Shown in pieces: positions 16,718 through 25,703 of a stretch of 64,000 bases of DNA (its first letter is position 1; every line of letters starts with the position of its first letter). The translations under genes were made by a program, and so were the position numbers. The stretch is from a bacterium (GTDB lineage: Bacteria; AUK180). The stretch is taken from the NCBI GenBank assembly GCA_023144005.1, contig JAGLGN010000001.1, positions 62,001 to 126,000 of the forward strand. The letters run 5' to 3'. The notes below the pieces were generated by a model. It was not told where the DNA came from. It did no database searches and was given only the letters and a program-made list of their open reading frames with translations.

Positions 16718-18732
16718 TGAGATTCATTCACTTCAGTGACACCCATCTTGGCGACCACTTTCCTGCCTCAAAAGGACAGGATCCCGAGATATTCAGAGGA
16801 AAGGACTTTTTCAAGAATTATTTTCTGATCACCGATTATATTCTGAAGCACGCCAAAGGCATCGACTTTATCCTGCATACAGGAGACCTTTTCGACAGAG
16901 AACCCTCACATTATATTCAGGAGCTGACAATAAAGCCCCTGCTGGAGATCGACAATTTGGGAATCCCGATATTCCTTATCAAGGGAAATCACGAAAAAAC
17001 CTGCTTTCCCGACTCCTTTACTTCAAGATTTAAGAATCTTCACGTTTTCTGCCAGCCGGGAGCGCGAATACACCGGTTGGGAAAAAAGAAGGTGATGATC
17101 TGCGGCATCCCTTATATGAAAGATGGTAAGACGAGGGTGAATAAATTATTTGCGCAGGCGATGGAGCAGACGAATTGGAGCAAAAAACGGGCTGATTTCA
17201 AGATACTCTTGCTGCATCAATTGCTGCATGGAGCAAAAGTTGGCCCTATCGGCTACAGATTCGGAAGATTCCCTGAAGTGCTTTCAAAGGACATTATCCC
17301 GAAAGAATTCGATTATGTCGGGATCGGCCACATCCACCGCAAACAGATCATTCGTCATCCAAAGACAAAGAAGCAGAATATATTTTTTCCGGGAGCTCAG
17401 GAGAGGATCACCTTTTCAGAGATACATGAAAAAAAAGGATTCTATGATATCACCGTTGATGATAACACAAGTATCGAGTCAACCTTCATTAATTTGAGAT
17501 GCCGGCATATGTTCGAATACAAGCTGAAATTAGACGGGAAGAGCGAGGAAAAAATCAAAGAGGATGCATATAAACTTCTTAAGCGTATTCCCCGAAACGG
17601 CTATGGCAAGATCCGTTTTGAGGGCAAGGTCGAAAGGTCGCTTTTTGATTCACTTCCTTTGCATCAGTTCAGAAGGAAGAGCTTCAAATGTCACTTCAAT
17701 TTTAAGCAATTGCGGATATATAAGGGACATACATCAATGTTTGTTATCAAAGATACTGATATAAATGGAGATATCGGCATTGTCCTTGATACTCAATTAT
17801 CCCTCTCCAAGATCAAATCTCTCCCAAAGGTTCCGGGATTATATATTTTCAGAGATTCAAAAAGAAGGGTGCTCTATGTTGGGAAGGGCATGAGCATACA
17901 ATCCGCAGTAAGGGCACAGATCAAGCGTGTGCCGGAGAATAAGCATCGAAAGGAACTATTGGAAAGTACTAAATATATTGACTGCATAGAAGAAAAGAAT
18001 ATCCTTTCGATGATATTTGAAGAGCGGAAGTTCCTGAGACGATTTAGGCCTCCCTTCAATAGAAAGGTCTCCTCCCCACAAGGCTATTCTTATATCGTGA
18101 CCGACCCGAGCCAAGATATTCTCTTCTTAACTATTTCAGATACACCGCCGGCAAAAGGGGCGTTCTTTCTTGGACCTCTCAAGAAGGAATATAATCTTGA
18201 TAGAGTTCTTCTGACCTTGGAAAATCTGATGGACTTGCCAACCTGTAAAGGGTATTTCTATGAAGCTCCGACATTATGTATCAAATTCCTTACCCGCATG
18301 TGCATCGCACCGTGTAAATCCAAGGACCGTAGGAAAAAGTATATGAAGAAATTGAATGACTTCTTCATTAATCCTTCGAAGGTACTTAAAAAACTAATGA
18401 AAGAGACTCAGAAGAACGAAGGAGACCTCAGGTATAAGTATCTAAATACTTTGGATGCCATGGTGAGAGAACTTGAATATCTCTATAAATTATCAGGTGT
18501 CTTCAAAGCAAAGAATTTCAATGGCCCGGGATATTATGTTCTGACTATCAAGGATGGATTTATTCTCCGTACAGAAAAAGTAGTCTCGGAAGAAGCATTG
18601 TTGAAGCGCATGGATTTTTTCACCGGGCTTCTGGAAAAGGTTTCGAAGAATCGCGCATTAACTCCCGATGAATATTTAAATGGGAAAATGGTGGCGGAAC
18701 TTCTTGAGAAAAAACTGATCGAGAGAGTATAG
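16717..18732 (+). CDS. SbcD/Mre11-type phosphoesterase fused to a UvrC/Cho-type GIY-YIG nuclease
   Basis: A 671-residue fusion. Residues 1-260 are a calcineurin-like phosphoesterase of the SbcD/Mre11 nuclease type, with the metal ligands SDTHLG (Asp8, His10), GDLFD (Asp57), GNHE (Asn91, His92), His167 and GHIH (205, 207). After a linker domain to about 365 comes a GIY-YIG nuclease: PGLYIF (Tyr376), LYVGKG (Tyr387), Arg399, catalytic-type Glu435/436 and PPFN (Asn448). Cys510, 521, 529 and 533 repeat the spacing of the UvrC Fe-S cysteines. The UvrC C-terminal endonuclease domain is absent, as in Cho. It is the last gene of the operon. A DNA repair nuclease is inferred; no sbcC partner is nearby. 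Confidence 0.82.
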   Translation: MRFIHFSDTHLGDHFPASKGQDPEIFRGKDFFKNYFLITDYILKHAKGIDFILHTGDLFDREPSHYIQELTIKPLLEIDNLGIPIFLIKGNHEKTCFPDSFTSRFKNLHVFCQPGARIHRLGKKKVMICGIPYMKDGKTRVNKLFAQAMEQTNWSKKRADFKILLLHQLLHGAKVGPIGYRFGRFPEVLSKDIIPKEFDYVGIGHIHRKQIIRHPKTKKQNIFFPGAQERITFSEIHEKKGFYDITVDDNTSIESTFINLRCRHMFEYKLKLDGKSEEKIKEDAYKLLKRIPRNGYGKIRFEGKVERSLFDSLPLHQFRRKSFKCHFNFKQLRIYKGHTSMFVIKDTDINGDIGIVLDTQLSLSKIKSLPKVPGLYIFRDSKRRVLYVGKGMSIQSAVRAQIKRVPENKHRKELLESTKYIDCIEEKNILSMIFEERKFLRRFRPPFNRKVSSPQGYSYIVTDPSQDILFLTISDTPPAKGAFFLGPLKKEYNLDRVLLTLENLMDLPTCKGYFYEAPTLCIKFLTRMCIAPCKSKDRRKKYMKKLNDFFINPSKVLKKLMKETQKNEGDLRYKYLNTLDAMVRELEYLYKLSGVFKAKNFNGPGYYVLTIKDGFILRTEKVVSEEALLKRMDFFTGLLEKVSKNRALTPDEYLNGKMVAELLEKKLIERV

Positions 18733-18771
18733 GCGTAGGGATTGTTCAAAAGTTGAAAGGTTCAAGAGAAA

Positions 18772-18844
18772 TGCGCCCTGCAGGATTCGAACCTGCAGCC
18801 TGCGGGTTCGAAGCCCGACGCTCTATCCGTTGAGCTAAGGACGC
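18772..18844 (-). tRNA. tRNA-Arg (anticodon TCG)
   Basis: The minus strand folds as a cloverleaf: the 7-bp acceptor stem GCGTCCT/AGGGCGC (one G-T pair), D-arm AGCTCAACGGATAGAGC, anticodon loop CTTCGAA giving anticodon TCG (reads CGA), and T-arm with GGTTCGAATCC. No CCA is encoded. It lies 26 bp after tRNA-Pro and is probably cotranscribed with it. Confidence 0.93.
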
Positions 18845-18870
18845 ATTTTTTCTCTTAAAAATAATAATGG

Positions 18871-18944
18871 TCGGGGAAGCGGGACTTGAACCCGCGGCCT
18901 CATGGTCCCAAACCATGCGCGCTAGCCACCTGCGCCACTCCCCG
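18871..18944 (-). tRNA. tRNA-Pro (anticodon TGG)
   Basis: The minus strand gives CGGGGAG/CTTCCCCG acceptor pairing, D-arm with GGCGCAGGTGGCTAGCGC, anticodon stem CATGG/CCATG and loop TTTGGGA, so anticodon TGG (reads CCA). The T-arm carries GGTTCAAGTCC. No CCA tail is encoded. C at position 1 is typical of bacterial tRNA-Pro. Confidence 0.95.
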
Positions 18945-18947
18945 TGA

Positions 18948-18983
18948 AGAGGTAATTATATTCTATTGACGAAAAGAAGTCAA
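18948..18983 (-). promoter_or_regulatory. Sigma-70-type promoter of the tRNA-Pro/tRNA-Arg pair
   Basis: On the minus strand TTGACT (18983-18978), a 17-bp spacer and TATAAT (18960-18955) stand 10 nt before the first base of tRNA-Pro. It is a useful internal standard: it shows that TTGNNN-17-TATAAT is a real promoter form in this genome. Confidence 0.8.
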
Positions 18984-18987
18984 GATA

Positions 18988-19497
18988 TTAATAATACCAG
19001 ACTGTAAAATAAGTAGAGGCGTTCAGAGTATTTCCGGCGGTATCTTCACCCTCAAAATAGATCCTTATGACCATATGCTGGGTACCTGTAGGTGTTTGCG
19101 CATCCAACCAGGTGATCAATGAAGGCCAGAGAATATCCGCGAAGGTAACGGTGAATGTGCCTGCTACGTCGACAAAATAACTGGTATAAACCACAAGATC
19201 TTTAACTGCCGTTATAGCAGTCCCGGATGTGTCTTCGGCTATAAGGGTAATTCTCTTAATAAAGAGTCCCTTAGGCGCCATTTCAGAGTCACCGTAATAC
19301 TTGCAGACTACTGAAATATCGGTCTCCGCGCCTGAAGTTGAAACGCCGACTTCATAGTAAACCGCCATCGGATCCACATCGGTAACATAGAACTCTAATG
19401 TTGATTCATCATCTGAAGTGCTACATCCCGCGGTCATGAAACCGACAAAACCCAAAACAGCTACAATAAGAATAATGGGTACTAATTTGTTCCTCAT
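18988..19497 (-). CDS. Small lipoprotein of unknown function
   Basis: A 169-residue protein with a signal sequence and lipobox (MTAGC, Cys about 25). The mature part is rich in Thr, Ser and beta-branched residues and looks like one all-beta domain. The ATG at 19497 follows a strong AGGAGG. It lies 12 bp after the membrane-protein gene, so the two are probably one unit. No family recognised. Confidence 0.65.
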   Translation of the reverse strand: MRNKLVPIILIVAVLGFVGFMTAGCSTSDDESTLEFYVTDVDPMAVYYEVGVSTSGAETDISVVCKYYGDSEMAPKGLFIKRITLIAEDTSGTAITAVKDLVVYTSYFVDVAGTFTVTFADILWPSLITWLDAQTPTGTQHMVIRIYFEGEDTAGNTLNASTYFTVWYY

Positions 19498-19509
19498 ATC
19501 ATCCTCCTA

Positions 19510-20160
19510 TTATTTATTTTCTTTGTAAAGGACAGTCCATTGATAAGTAGTGATCAGCATGGCCCAGGAAAGGGTGAAAGCCACGAAGATCAGACCAATG
19601 ACTCCAAGCATGGCAAAGGCGTAGATCCCTATACTTAACATCACGAGTCCAATTATCTCAAAGAACCTCCCGGTTAAGAACTCCCAATATGAGTTCAAGT
19701 CGAGAAGCTTCTTATAATCTTCACATTCAACATAACGGATCATATTGTAGGGAAGAGTAAAAACAGAAAAAATATAAAAAAGCACCGGAATGAAGAAAAG
19801 AATATTTCTTATGAAAAGAAACGACAAAAGCCAATTGAGCAGAATATAGGGCAGCAGCACCAGAAAAAGTTTCCAGCCGTTAAGGTAAAATTTGCCGATA
19901 CCTTCTTTAAAACTCCAATCAGGAAGAAATTCCTTTTTATCCTCCAAAATATTTTTTATGTATTGAAAAATATATCCGAAAACAAAACCCAAACTTAATA
20001 CCAATACTGATAGAAGCAACCATACTGAAAGCAAGATCGATCTTTGAAGGGAATTCCTTCCGCTCCATATCTTATGAAATATTTCTGAAATATTAAAGAT
20101 ATTTTCTACAGACTTTTTCTTCTCAACGGTATTTTTAGAACTCTTCTGTCCCCTAGGCAT
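19510..20160 (-). CDS. Integral membrane protein, possibly DUF4013-like
   Basis: A 216-residue protein with a charged N-terminus (1-35) and about five or six hydrophobic helices. The segment FGYIFQYIKNILEDKKEFLPDW between the first and second helices, with an LPxW motif and EGIGKFYLNGWK after it, resembles DUF4013 membrane proteins. The start has AGGAG in place. It lies between gmhA and a lipoprotein gene. Function unknown. Confidence 0.6.
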   Translation of the reverse strand: MPRGQKSSKNTVEKKKSVENIFNISEIFHKIWSGRNSLQRSILLSVWLLLSVLVLSLGFVFGYIFQYIKNILEDKKEFLPDWSFKEGIGKFYLNGWKLFLVLLPYILLNWLLSFLFIRNILFFIPVLFYIFSVFTLPYNMIRYVECEDYKKLLDLNSYWEFLTGRFFEIIGLVMLSIGIYAFAMLGVIGLIFVAFTLSWAMLITTYQWTVLYKENK

Positions 20161-20202
20161 ATTTATCTCCTATTGATATTGTAATGTATTTAAAAGGAAA
20201 AA

Positions 20203-20808
20203 TCAAATATATCCCCTTTCAGAAAGAAGATACAGCGTCATTTCAACAATAATATGTTCACAGAACAGGTGCAGCATTTGAATATCCCGCACATTATTGC
20301 CCTGAACTTTTATCTGAACGGTAGGAGAGGAGGAAGTGTTCTGAGGGCCTGTCAGAAGGATAGTTTTCATACCCGACTCAGTCGCCGCATCAGCAGCGAG
20401 GACAATGTTCTCAGAGCGGCCGCTTGTGGATATACCAAGAAATACATCATCACGACTTCCCAAAGCCCGAACTTGTCTTTCAAATATTTTCTCGAAACCA
20501 AGATCATTTGCGCAGGCGGTAATATTTGAAGTATCGGTTGTCAATGCTATAGCGGGAAGCGGGCGCCGTTGGTCATCGGCATGCAGTCTTACGATATACT
20601 CTGCCGCCATATGTTGAGAATCAGCGGCCGAACCGCCGTTTCCACAGATCAGTAATTTCCCACCTCCGGCAAATGCATCTGCTATAAGGGCGGAAGCTGA
20701 GCGCAGCATGTCAAATATTACAGGGTCTGCAGAAAAGGCCTCAAAGGCATCGCCAAAAGAAGAAAATGCCGCATTTTTTATGCGTAGAAGCTCTTTATCC
20801 ATTCCCAC
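20203..20808 (-). CDS. gmhA: D-sedoheptulose 7-phosphate isomerase GmhA
   Basis: A 201-residue SIS-domain isomerase. The hallmark ICGNGGSAADSQHMAAEYIVRL region (about residues 53-74) and LGISTSGRSENIV (about 125-137) bind the sugar phosphate. GmhA converts sedoheptulose 7-phosphate to D-glycero-D-manno-heptose 7-phosphate, the first step of the ADP-heptose pathway for LPS or S-layer glycans. The annotated start is GTG at 20808 with an ATG two codons later; both lie within the end of the epimerase gene (overlap up to 31 bp). Confidence 0.9.
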   Translation of the reverse strand: MGMDKELLRIKNAAFSSFGDAFEAFSADPVIFDMLRSASALIADAFAGGGKLLICGNGGSAADSQHMAAEYIVRLHADDQRRPLPAIALTTDTSNITACANDLGFEKIFERQVRALGSRDDVFLGISTSGRSENIVLAADAATESGMKTILLTGPQNTSSSPTVQIKVQGNNVRDIQMLHLFCEHIIVEMTLYLLSERGYI

Positions 20809-21719
20809 TGGGATGCGATCCCATCCTCTATATTAAAACTTGGAGCATAATCGAAAAGCTCGGCGGCGCGATCAATATCGGCAAGGGTCTCATCCATATC
20901 TCCCTTTTGTTTCTCAATATACTGAACATCCAATTTTTTTCCCACAATGGAGGAGATCATCGAGACGGCCTCGTTTACGGTGATGTATTTCCCTCCGCCG
21001 ACATTCAGGGTTATCCCCCACTTTTTATTATCTATGATCCCAAGTAAAAAATCTGTTAAGGTTTCTATATATGTAAAATCACGGCGCTGTTCCCCATTGC
21101 CGTAAATACTTATCTTCTCTTTGTGCAAAGCTGCCTTAAGAAACTTATGAATAGCCATATCCGGCCTCTGACCGGGACCGAAGACCGTGAAGAAGCGCAA
21201 ACAAAGGTATTTGATCCCCCAGGCGCCATGGTATAATTCCAAAAGCTTTTCGCATGTTAATTTGGTCAGGCCGTATGGCGATATCGGGTTTAAAATATTT
21301 TTCTCGTTCATAGGAATATGATCGGTGTTTCCATATACCGAAGATGATGAGGCGAAGATCAATGGCTTTTCAGGATGGTACTTTAGGATCTCCAGGAGAT
21401 ATTGAGTGGCCAAAATATTATTGCGAACATAAATATTGAAATTCTCGCCCCAGGAATGCAATACCCCGGGCTGGGCGGCCAGGTGAAATATAATATCACT
21501 GTTTTTAAGCGCTTCCTCAAGCCCGGCCCACATAAGATCCGTCTCTATGAAATTAAATTCCCTATGTGAAATTAATTTGGATAAATTAAATTCTTTCTGT
21601 GCGCGGGAATAATAGTCGGCAAACTTATCAATTCCAATGACGGAGTGACCGTTTGAAAGAAACTTACCGGCGAGATTAGAGCCTATGAAGCCCGCAACGC
21701 CGGTGATAAGGACTCTCAT
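20778..21719 (-). CDS. NAD-dependent sugar-nucleotide epimerase/dehydratase
   Basis: A 313-residue extended short-chain dehydrogenase. The Rossmann motif is GVAGFIGSNLAG (7-18); the catalytic Ser/Tyr/Lys are in SSSSVYG (about 124-130) and SPYGLTK (about 148-154). FTVFGPGQRPDMAI is typical of UDP-glucuronate 4-epimerases and related UDP-sugar 4-epimerases. Together with gmhA it suggests surface polysaccharide synthesis. Exact substrate cannot be settled by reading. The ATG overlaps the STAS gene stop by 4 bp. Confidence 0.88.
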   Translation of the reverse strand: MRVLITGVAGFIGSNLAGKFLSNGHSVIGIDKFADYYSRAQKEFNLSKLISHREFNFIETDLMWAGLEEALKNSDIIFHLAAQPGVLHSWGENFNIYVRNNILATQYLLEILKYHPEKPLIFASSSSVYGNTDHIPMNEKNILNPISPYGLTKLTCEKLLELYHGAWGIKYLCLRFFTVFGPGQRPDMAIHKFLKAALHKEKISIYGNGEQRRDFTYIETLTDFLLGIIDNKKWGITLNVGGGKYITVNEAVSMISSIVGKKLDVQYIEKQKGDMDETLADIDRAAELFDYAPSFNIEDGIASQWEWIKSFYA

Positions 21720-22060
21720 TTAAAATTATCTACGGCCTCTTCAATATTATCAAAGGTTTGAAAAAGCTTAGTAAAACCAAGAAGTTCGAAAACTTTAAAT
21801 ACCTTGGAATTAAGCTGAGTTAATTTTACATCGCCGCCTTTAGCCCTGATCTGGCCGATCACACTCATAAACACTCCAAGTCCTGCAGATGAAATATAGT
21901 CAAGCTCATCCATAGCTACAATGATCTTGATCTTCTCGTCATCAACTAATTCCTTTAACTTGTTTTCAAATTCTTGGAATGTATAAGCGTCTAGAAATCC
22001 TTTTAGATGTAGAATTGTAACATCTGTTTTCTCTTCGGGTATGATTTCAAGATTCGCCAT
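21716..22060 (-). CDS. STAS-domain anti-sigma factor antagonist (RsbV/SpoIIAA-like)
   Basis: A 114-residue single STAS domain. The phosphoacceptor loop DYISSAGLGVFM (about 54-65) carries the conserved Ser. FLDAYTFQEFENKL and the final amphipathic helix complete the fold. Such proteins bind anti-sigma kinases when dephosphorylated. It follows a PP2C-type phosphatase gene with no gap, forming an RsbU-RsbV-like pair; the matching RsbW-type kinase is not in the window, so the partner is elsewhere or the output is not a sigma factor. Confidence 0.9.
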   Translation of the reverse strand: MANLEIIPEEKTDVTILHLKGFLDAYTFQEFENKLKELVDDEKIKIIVAMDELDYISSAGLGVFMSVIGQIRAKGGDVKLTQLNSKVFKVFELLGFTKLFQTFDNIEEAVDNFK

Positions 22061-23563
22061 CTAAACCTCCTTATTGTTCCGTTTAACTACTACCAGGGTG
22101 AAGTCATCATTGAACTCCTCTCCTGCCAGGAAAGATTTTATATCTTTTCTAATATTTTCAACTATTTCTTTGGACCCCTGGTCCTTGTATTGCTTCAATG
22201 CATTGGCAAGCCGTTCTTCACCAAATTGATCTTTGTTCGGATTCATAGCCTCCGTCGCACCGTCGGTGCAGAATAGATATATGTCGCCCGGAGCCATTTT
22301 ATCCTCGCCGAGATCCAGATTCTGGTCAAAAATAACGCCGTCATTCAATCCCAGTCCGAGTCCTGAAGGCACCAGTTCTTCAACTCGATCTTCTTTGGCT
22401 ATGTATTTGTAGAGCGGGATATGGCCCGCATTGATTATAGAGACAGTTTCTGTTTTCTCATGAAAATCCGCGATAAGTAAAGTAACGAATTTGCCGGGCT
22501 GTATATCCTGCATCAGAAGGTGATTAACCTTCATGATCAGCTCCCTGAGGTTATCTTCCCCATAATACTGCGCCCTGATAAGGCTTCGGAGCATCACCAT
22601 AATAAGAGAACCGGGAATGCCTTTACCGGAGACGTCTGCCACCAGGACCGTTTTCTTATCATCACGGGTCATAATATCATAATAATCACCACCGATCATT
22701 CGGGCAGCCTCATAAAATGGGGTGATATCAAGTATTTCAGATGCGGGAACTTCTTTTATGAAAAGGGCGTTCTGTATTTCCTGAGCCATTTTAAAATCCC
22801 TTTCCATAAGCTCCTTAACGATTATCTGTTTTTGAGCGAATTGGAGATTTTCGCTCATCCTGTTAAAGGCACCCGCTAATCTTCCGAATTCATCCTTGGT
22901 TGATAAATTGATCTTAAAATCAAGGTTACCCTTCCCCAATTCTACGATACCCTCCATCAAGCTGTTAACCGGCCGGGTCAACAGGGAGCCCGTTATGAAG
23001 CTGATGGCAAAGCCGAGAAGGAGAATAACTATGGAAACAAACATTATCTGATTTGTCTGTTTCCTGATAAAATCATATATAACCTGTTGAGAGTAATCTA
23101 TCCGCAATACGAAAGTGCCGGAGTCCCTAAAAAAAGCATTTCCCACATAAACATAATACGCTTTGATCGCGCCGCCATTATGGGATGGGGATTTAATGAA
23201 TTCCGCCTTAATATCACTTAGGAACTCAACATCTGAAGCGGAAATATCAGTTCCTTCAATATCCCGCGCGGTCGAATAAAGCACTTTCTCTTCGTCCAAT
23301 TTGATCAAAGAGATATCCTGCACTTCATCTGATACCTTGGAGTTGAGAAAATCAAGTATTTGAAGTTTGTTCCCGGAGATCATCATTACCTTGAGATTCT
23401 GAAGGATGATCTGGGAAAGCCCACGGCCCTTTTCATGATGTATCTTCAGCAGCAATTGTTTCTCGTATGTATTGATCAAGAAAGAGAAGAAAAGAACAGC
23501 CAATAAAAGAGTAACGGAAATAATTGAAAATAACTTCCATTTAAGGTTCCAATCGGCAAACAT
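22061..23563 (-). CDS. Membrane PP2C/SpoIIE-type phosphatase with HAMP domain (RsbU-like)
   Basis: A 500-residue sensor phosphatase. Two membrane helices (about 11-27 and 175-195) flank a periplasmic domain of about 145 residues. A HAMP domain follows (RPVNSLMEGIVELGKGNLDFKI), then a coil and a SpoIIE/PP2C domain. The metal-binding motifs are GGDYYDI (about 294) and VADVSGKGIPGSL (about 313-325); DGATEAMN and DDFTLVVVK lie near the end. It should dephosphorylate the STAS protein encoded next, in response to an external signal. Confidence 0.9.
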   Translation of the reverse strand: MFADWNLKWKLFSIISVTLLLAVLFFSFLINTYEKQLLLKIHHEKGRGLSQIILQNLKVMMISGNKLQILDFLNSKVSDEVQDISLIKLDEEKVLYSTARDIEGTDISASDVEFLSDIKAEFIKSPSHNGGAIKAYYVYVGNAFFRDSGTFVLRIDYSQQVIYDFIRKQTNQIMFVSIVILLLGFAISFITGSLLTRPVNSLMEGIVELGKGNLDFKINLSTKDEFGRLAGAFNRMSENLQFAQKQIIVKELMERDFKMAQEIQNALFIKEVPASEILDITPFYEAARMIGGDYYDIMTRDDKKTVLVADVSGKGIPGSLIMVMLRSLIRAQYYGEDNLRELIMKVNHLLMQDIQPGKFVTLLIADFHEKTETVSIINAGHIPLYKYIAKEDRVEELVPSGLGLGLNDGVIFDQNLDLGEDKMAPGDIYLFCTDGATEAMNPNKDQFGEERLANALKQYKDQGSKEIVENIRKDIKSFLAGEEFNDDFTLVVVKRNNKEV

Positions 23564-25126
23564 TTATTTTATCCTCTTTCTTACGGTTTCAATATACAAA
23601 AGCGCATCCTTATTATCGGGGTCAAGGACTAATATACTCTCCCACAATTCAAGAGCTTCGACATATTTTTCGTCGCGATAATGCCTTTCTCCCAACTCAA
23701 GATAATACAATATTATTCGGTTTTTTGCAAGTTCATTCGAAGGATCCAGGGTAACGATTTCCTTAAGAACAGGCAGTGTTTCATCCGAATCTTCCGGCGG
23801 GATGGAATCAATAAGTGCATTTACCTTAACTTCGACTTTTTCAGCAAGCTTTTCAAATGCGGCTTTAAGGGTTTTTTGAACCGCTGGGGAAGGAGAGGAT
23901 GAAGAGGCCTTTTGAAGAAGTACGCGGGCAGCGATAAGGTCGCCTGAGCTCAATAATTTCTGTGCTTCTGCCAAATGCCCGGCGGCGGCGGATTGACTTT
24001 CCTTGCCCGATGGTGATTTGATCACGGGGAACATAGTTTCTATCTTTTTCCACTTAGACTTGTCATTCGGATAGCGCTTTTTCAATTTTCCATACTCCGC
24101 CCTTGCGGTTTTGTATTTTTTACTCTTGATAAGTTTAATTATCTTCAGACTCCACTTATTAATGAGGCCTTCCCGATCCTTCGCCGCACGCTCTTTGGTG
24201 ATTTTAATAAACTGAAGAGCGTCCGGGTTATCTGGTGATATCCCCAATGCCTTGTTGAAATATCCAGAGGCCTTTTCATAATCCCTTCTTCTGTAATGCT
24301 TTATTCCCAATGAAATATATTCATTTATCAGAACGCTTTTAGTATTTCCTGGGATAAGATGCATGCCCCAGGAAAAGGCACTAACCCCATTTGTTCTATT
24401 AAACCCCAGGGCAAATATCATGTCCTTGTAATAATACTCAATCCCGAAAGCGGCGCCATCTAACTTGACTCCACCATTCAGGGTAATCTCCTGATTCAAT
24501 TTCCCTGAGATCCCAAATGAAAAAGCGAGGTCCTGGCCCTTGGGTTGCTTGAGTCCGATGAAGATGGAAAGAACATCCTTTTTATAAAAGAACCCCAGAG
24601 TGCCGCCTATTGTAAAGGGGTAAGCCGGATCTAGGGAGGCGTCTTTCAAAAGGTTTTCCACATAAAGAGCGATAGCCAGATCTGTTAACTGGCCTGAAGT
24701 TCTGAAGTATTTCGTAAAAGGAAAATAAGTGAGGCCGAAGTTCACTTTGTACTTGAAATCCAGCCAGAGGTCATCCTCTTCGTAGATCCCTGAAAAGGAA
24801 ACACCGGTATGCAATGTCTCGAAGGATACTCCCTTTATCAGAAATACCAACTCCCGGAGATCCTGCGAGCGAACACCGCCAAAGGCCAATTGCAGATTAT
24901 CCTTTCTGAAGGAGGCGCCGAAGGCATCCAATTCAAAGAGATCCGTCATGGAGAAATAGTATCTTGGAAGAAGGAGATGAGAGAAAGAAGCCGGATTTGT
25001 GAACATATTAAAAATACCGTCACCCATGACCGTATTTGCTCCATTATTGAGGAAATTATTCAACCCCTGGGAGAATAATGACATCGAAAGGATAAGGCAA
25101 ATAACAATTAAGGCTTTACGCATCAA
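23564..25126 (-). CDS. PorV/UPF0164-like outer-membrane beta-barrel with TPR tail
   Basis: A 520-residue protein with a signal peptide (about 1-20). Residues 25-265 contain NTVMGDGIFNMFTNPASFS and many amphipathic strands, as in PorV/UPF0164 barrels. From about 268, YISLGIKHYRRRDYEKASGYFNKALGISPDNPDAL begins TPR units; a last pair is near 455-510. It probably places a periplasmic TPR platform at the outer membrane. It starts inside the end of recR (11-bp overlap) and abuts the phosphatase gene, an unusual partner for a replication-repair operon. Confidence 0.65.
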   Translation of the reverse strand: MMRKALIVICLILSMSLFSQGLNNFLNNGANTVMGDGIFNMFTNPASFSHLLLPRYYFSMTDLFELDAFGASFRKDNLQLAFGGVRSQDLRELVFLIKGVSFETLHTGVSFSGIYEEDDLWLDFKYKVNFGLTYFPFTKYFRTSGQLTDLAIALYVENLLKDASLDPAYPFTIGGTLGFFYKKDVLSIFIGLKQPKGQDLAFSFGISGKLNQEITLNGGVKLDGAAFGIEYYYKDMIFALGFNRTNGVSAFSWGMHLIPGNTKSVLINEYISLGIKHYRRRDYEKASGYFNKALGISPDNPDALQFIKITKERAAKDREGLINKWSLKIIKLIKSKKYKTARAEYGKLKKRYPNDKSKWKKIETMFPVIKSPSGKESQSAAAGHLAEAQKLLSSGDLIAARVLLQKASSSSPSPAVQKTLKAAFEKLAEKVEVKVNALIDSIPPEDSDETLPVLKEIVTLDPSNELAKNRIILYYLELGERHYRDEKYVEALELWESILVLDPDNKDALLYIETVRKRIK

Positions 25127-25703
25127 TGCGCCCCATCAAAGCGGTCTTCAGTGTAATATCATCCGCGTTCTCCACTACCTGGCCGCTGGGTATGCCAACT
25201 GCCATTCGCGTAATTTTGCAATTTGTTGAGCTCAAATATTTTGTCAGATATTTCGTTGTTATCTCTCCCTCGGGAAGTGGTGACAACCCGATGATCACTT
25301 CGGTGATCCCCTCTTTATCGATGCGGTCTTTGATATTGGAGATATTCAGATCCTCAAAAGTCTGCGCCTTGAAGGGAGAAATAACACCATTCAAAACATG
25401 GTAGCGGCCTTTGAAGAATCCCAGCATCTCAAGTTTATAGAATTCTCTTGAGTTCTCAACGATCAAAAGGGTATTTTCCCGATTATCATTGCCACAAACA
25501 GAGCACGGATCATTCAATCCTTGTACACCGCAATTTGAGCATATACTCTTTTCGGCGGAAAGACGCTCCAAGAGCAAAGAGAGGGACTTGATCTCCTCAT
25601 TCTCCGCTTCTAGAAGAGAGAACACGAATCTCTCCGCGTTCTTCTTTCCAAAAAATCTAAGGTTCTTGACCTTCAAAAAAAGGTCCTTTAATAATTTCTC
25701 CAC
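25116..25703 (-). CDS. recR: Recombination mediator RecR
   Basis: A 195-residue protein of normal length. The N-terminal helix-hairpin-helix (LRFFGKKNAERFVF), the zinc-binding CSNCGVQGLNDPCSVC (about 57-72), and the Toprim strand LLIVENSREFYKLE (about 80-93) with GLSPLPEGEITTKYL are all visible. RecR acts with RecO (and RecF) to load RecA at gaps. It follows ybaB directly in the conserved dnaX-ybaB-recR order. Confidence 0.95.
   Translation of the reverse strand: MEKLLKDLFLKVKNLRFFGKKNAERFVFSLLEAENEEIKSLSLLLERLSAEKSICSNCGVQGLNDPCSVCGNDNRENTLLIVENSREFYKLEMLGFFKGRYHVLNGVISPFKAQTFEDLNISNIKDRIDKEGITEVIIGLSPLPEGEITTKYLTKYLSSTNCKITRMAVGIPSGQVVENADDITLKTALMGRIDA

Noticed and set aside
23564-25126. 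The recR-linked barrel-TPR gene as a repair protein
   Set aside because: It has a signal peptide and barrel-like strands; its position is the only link to repair.
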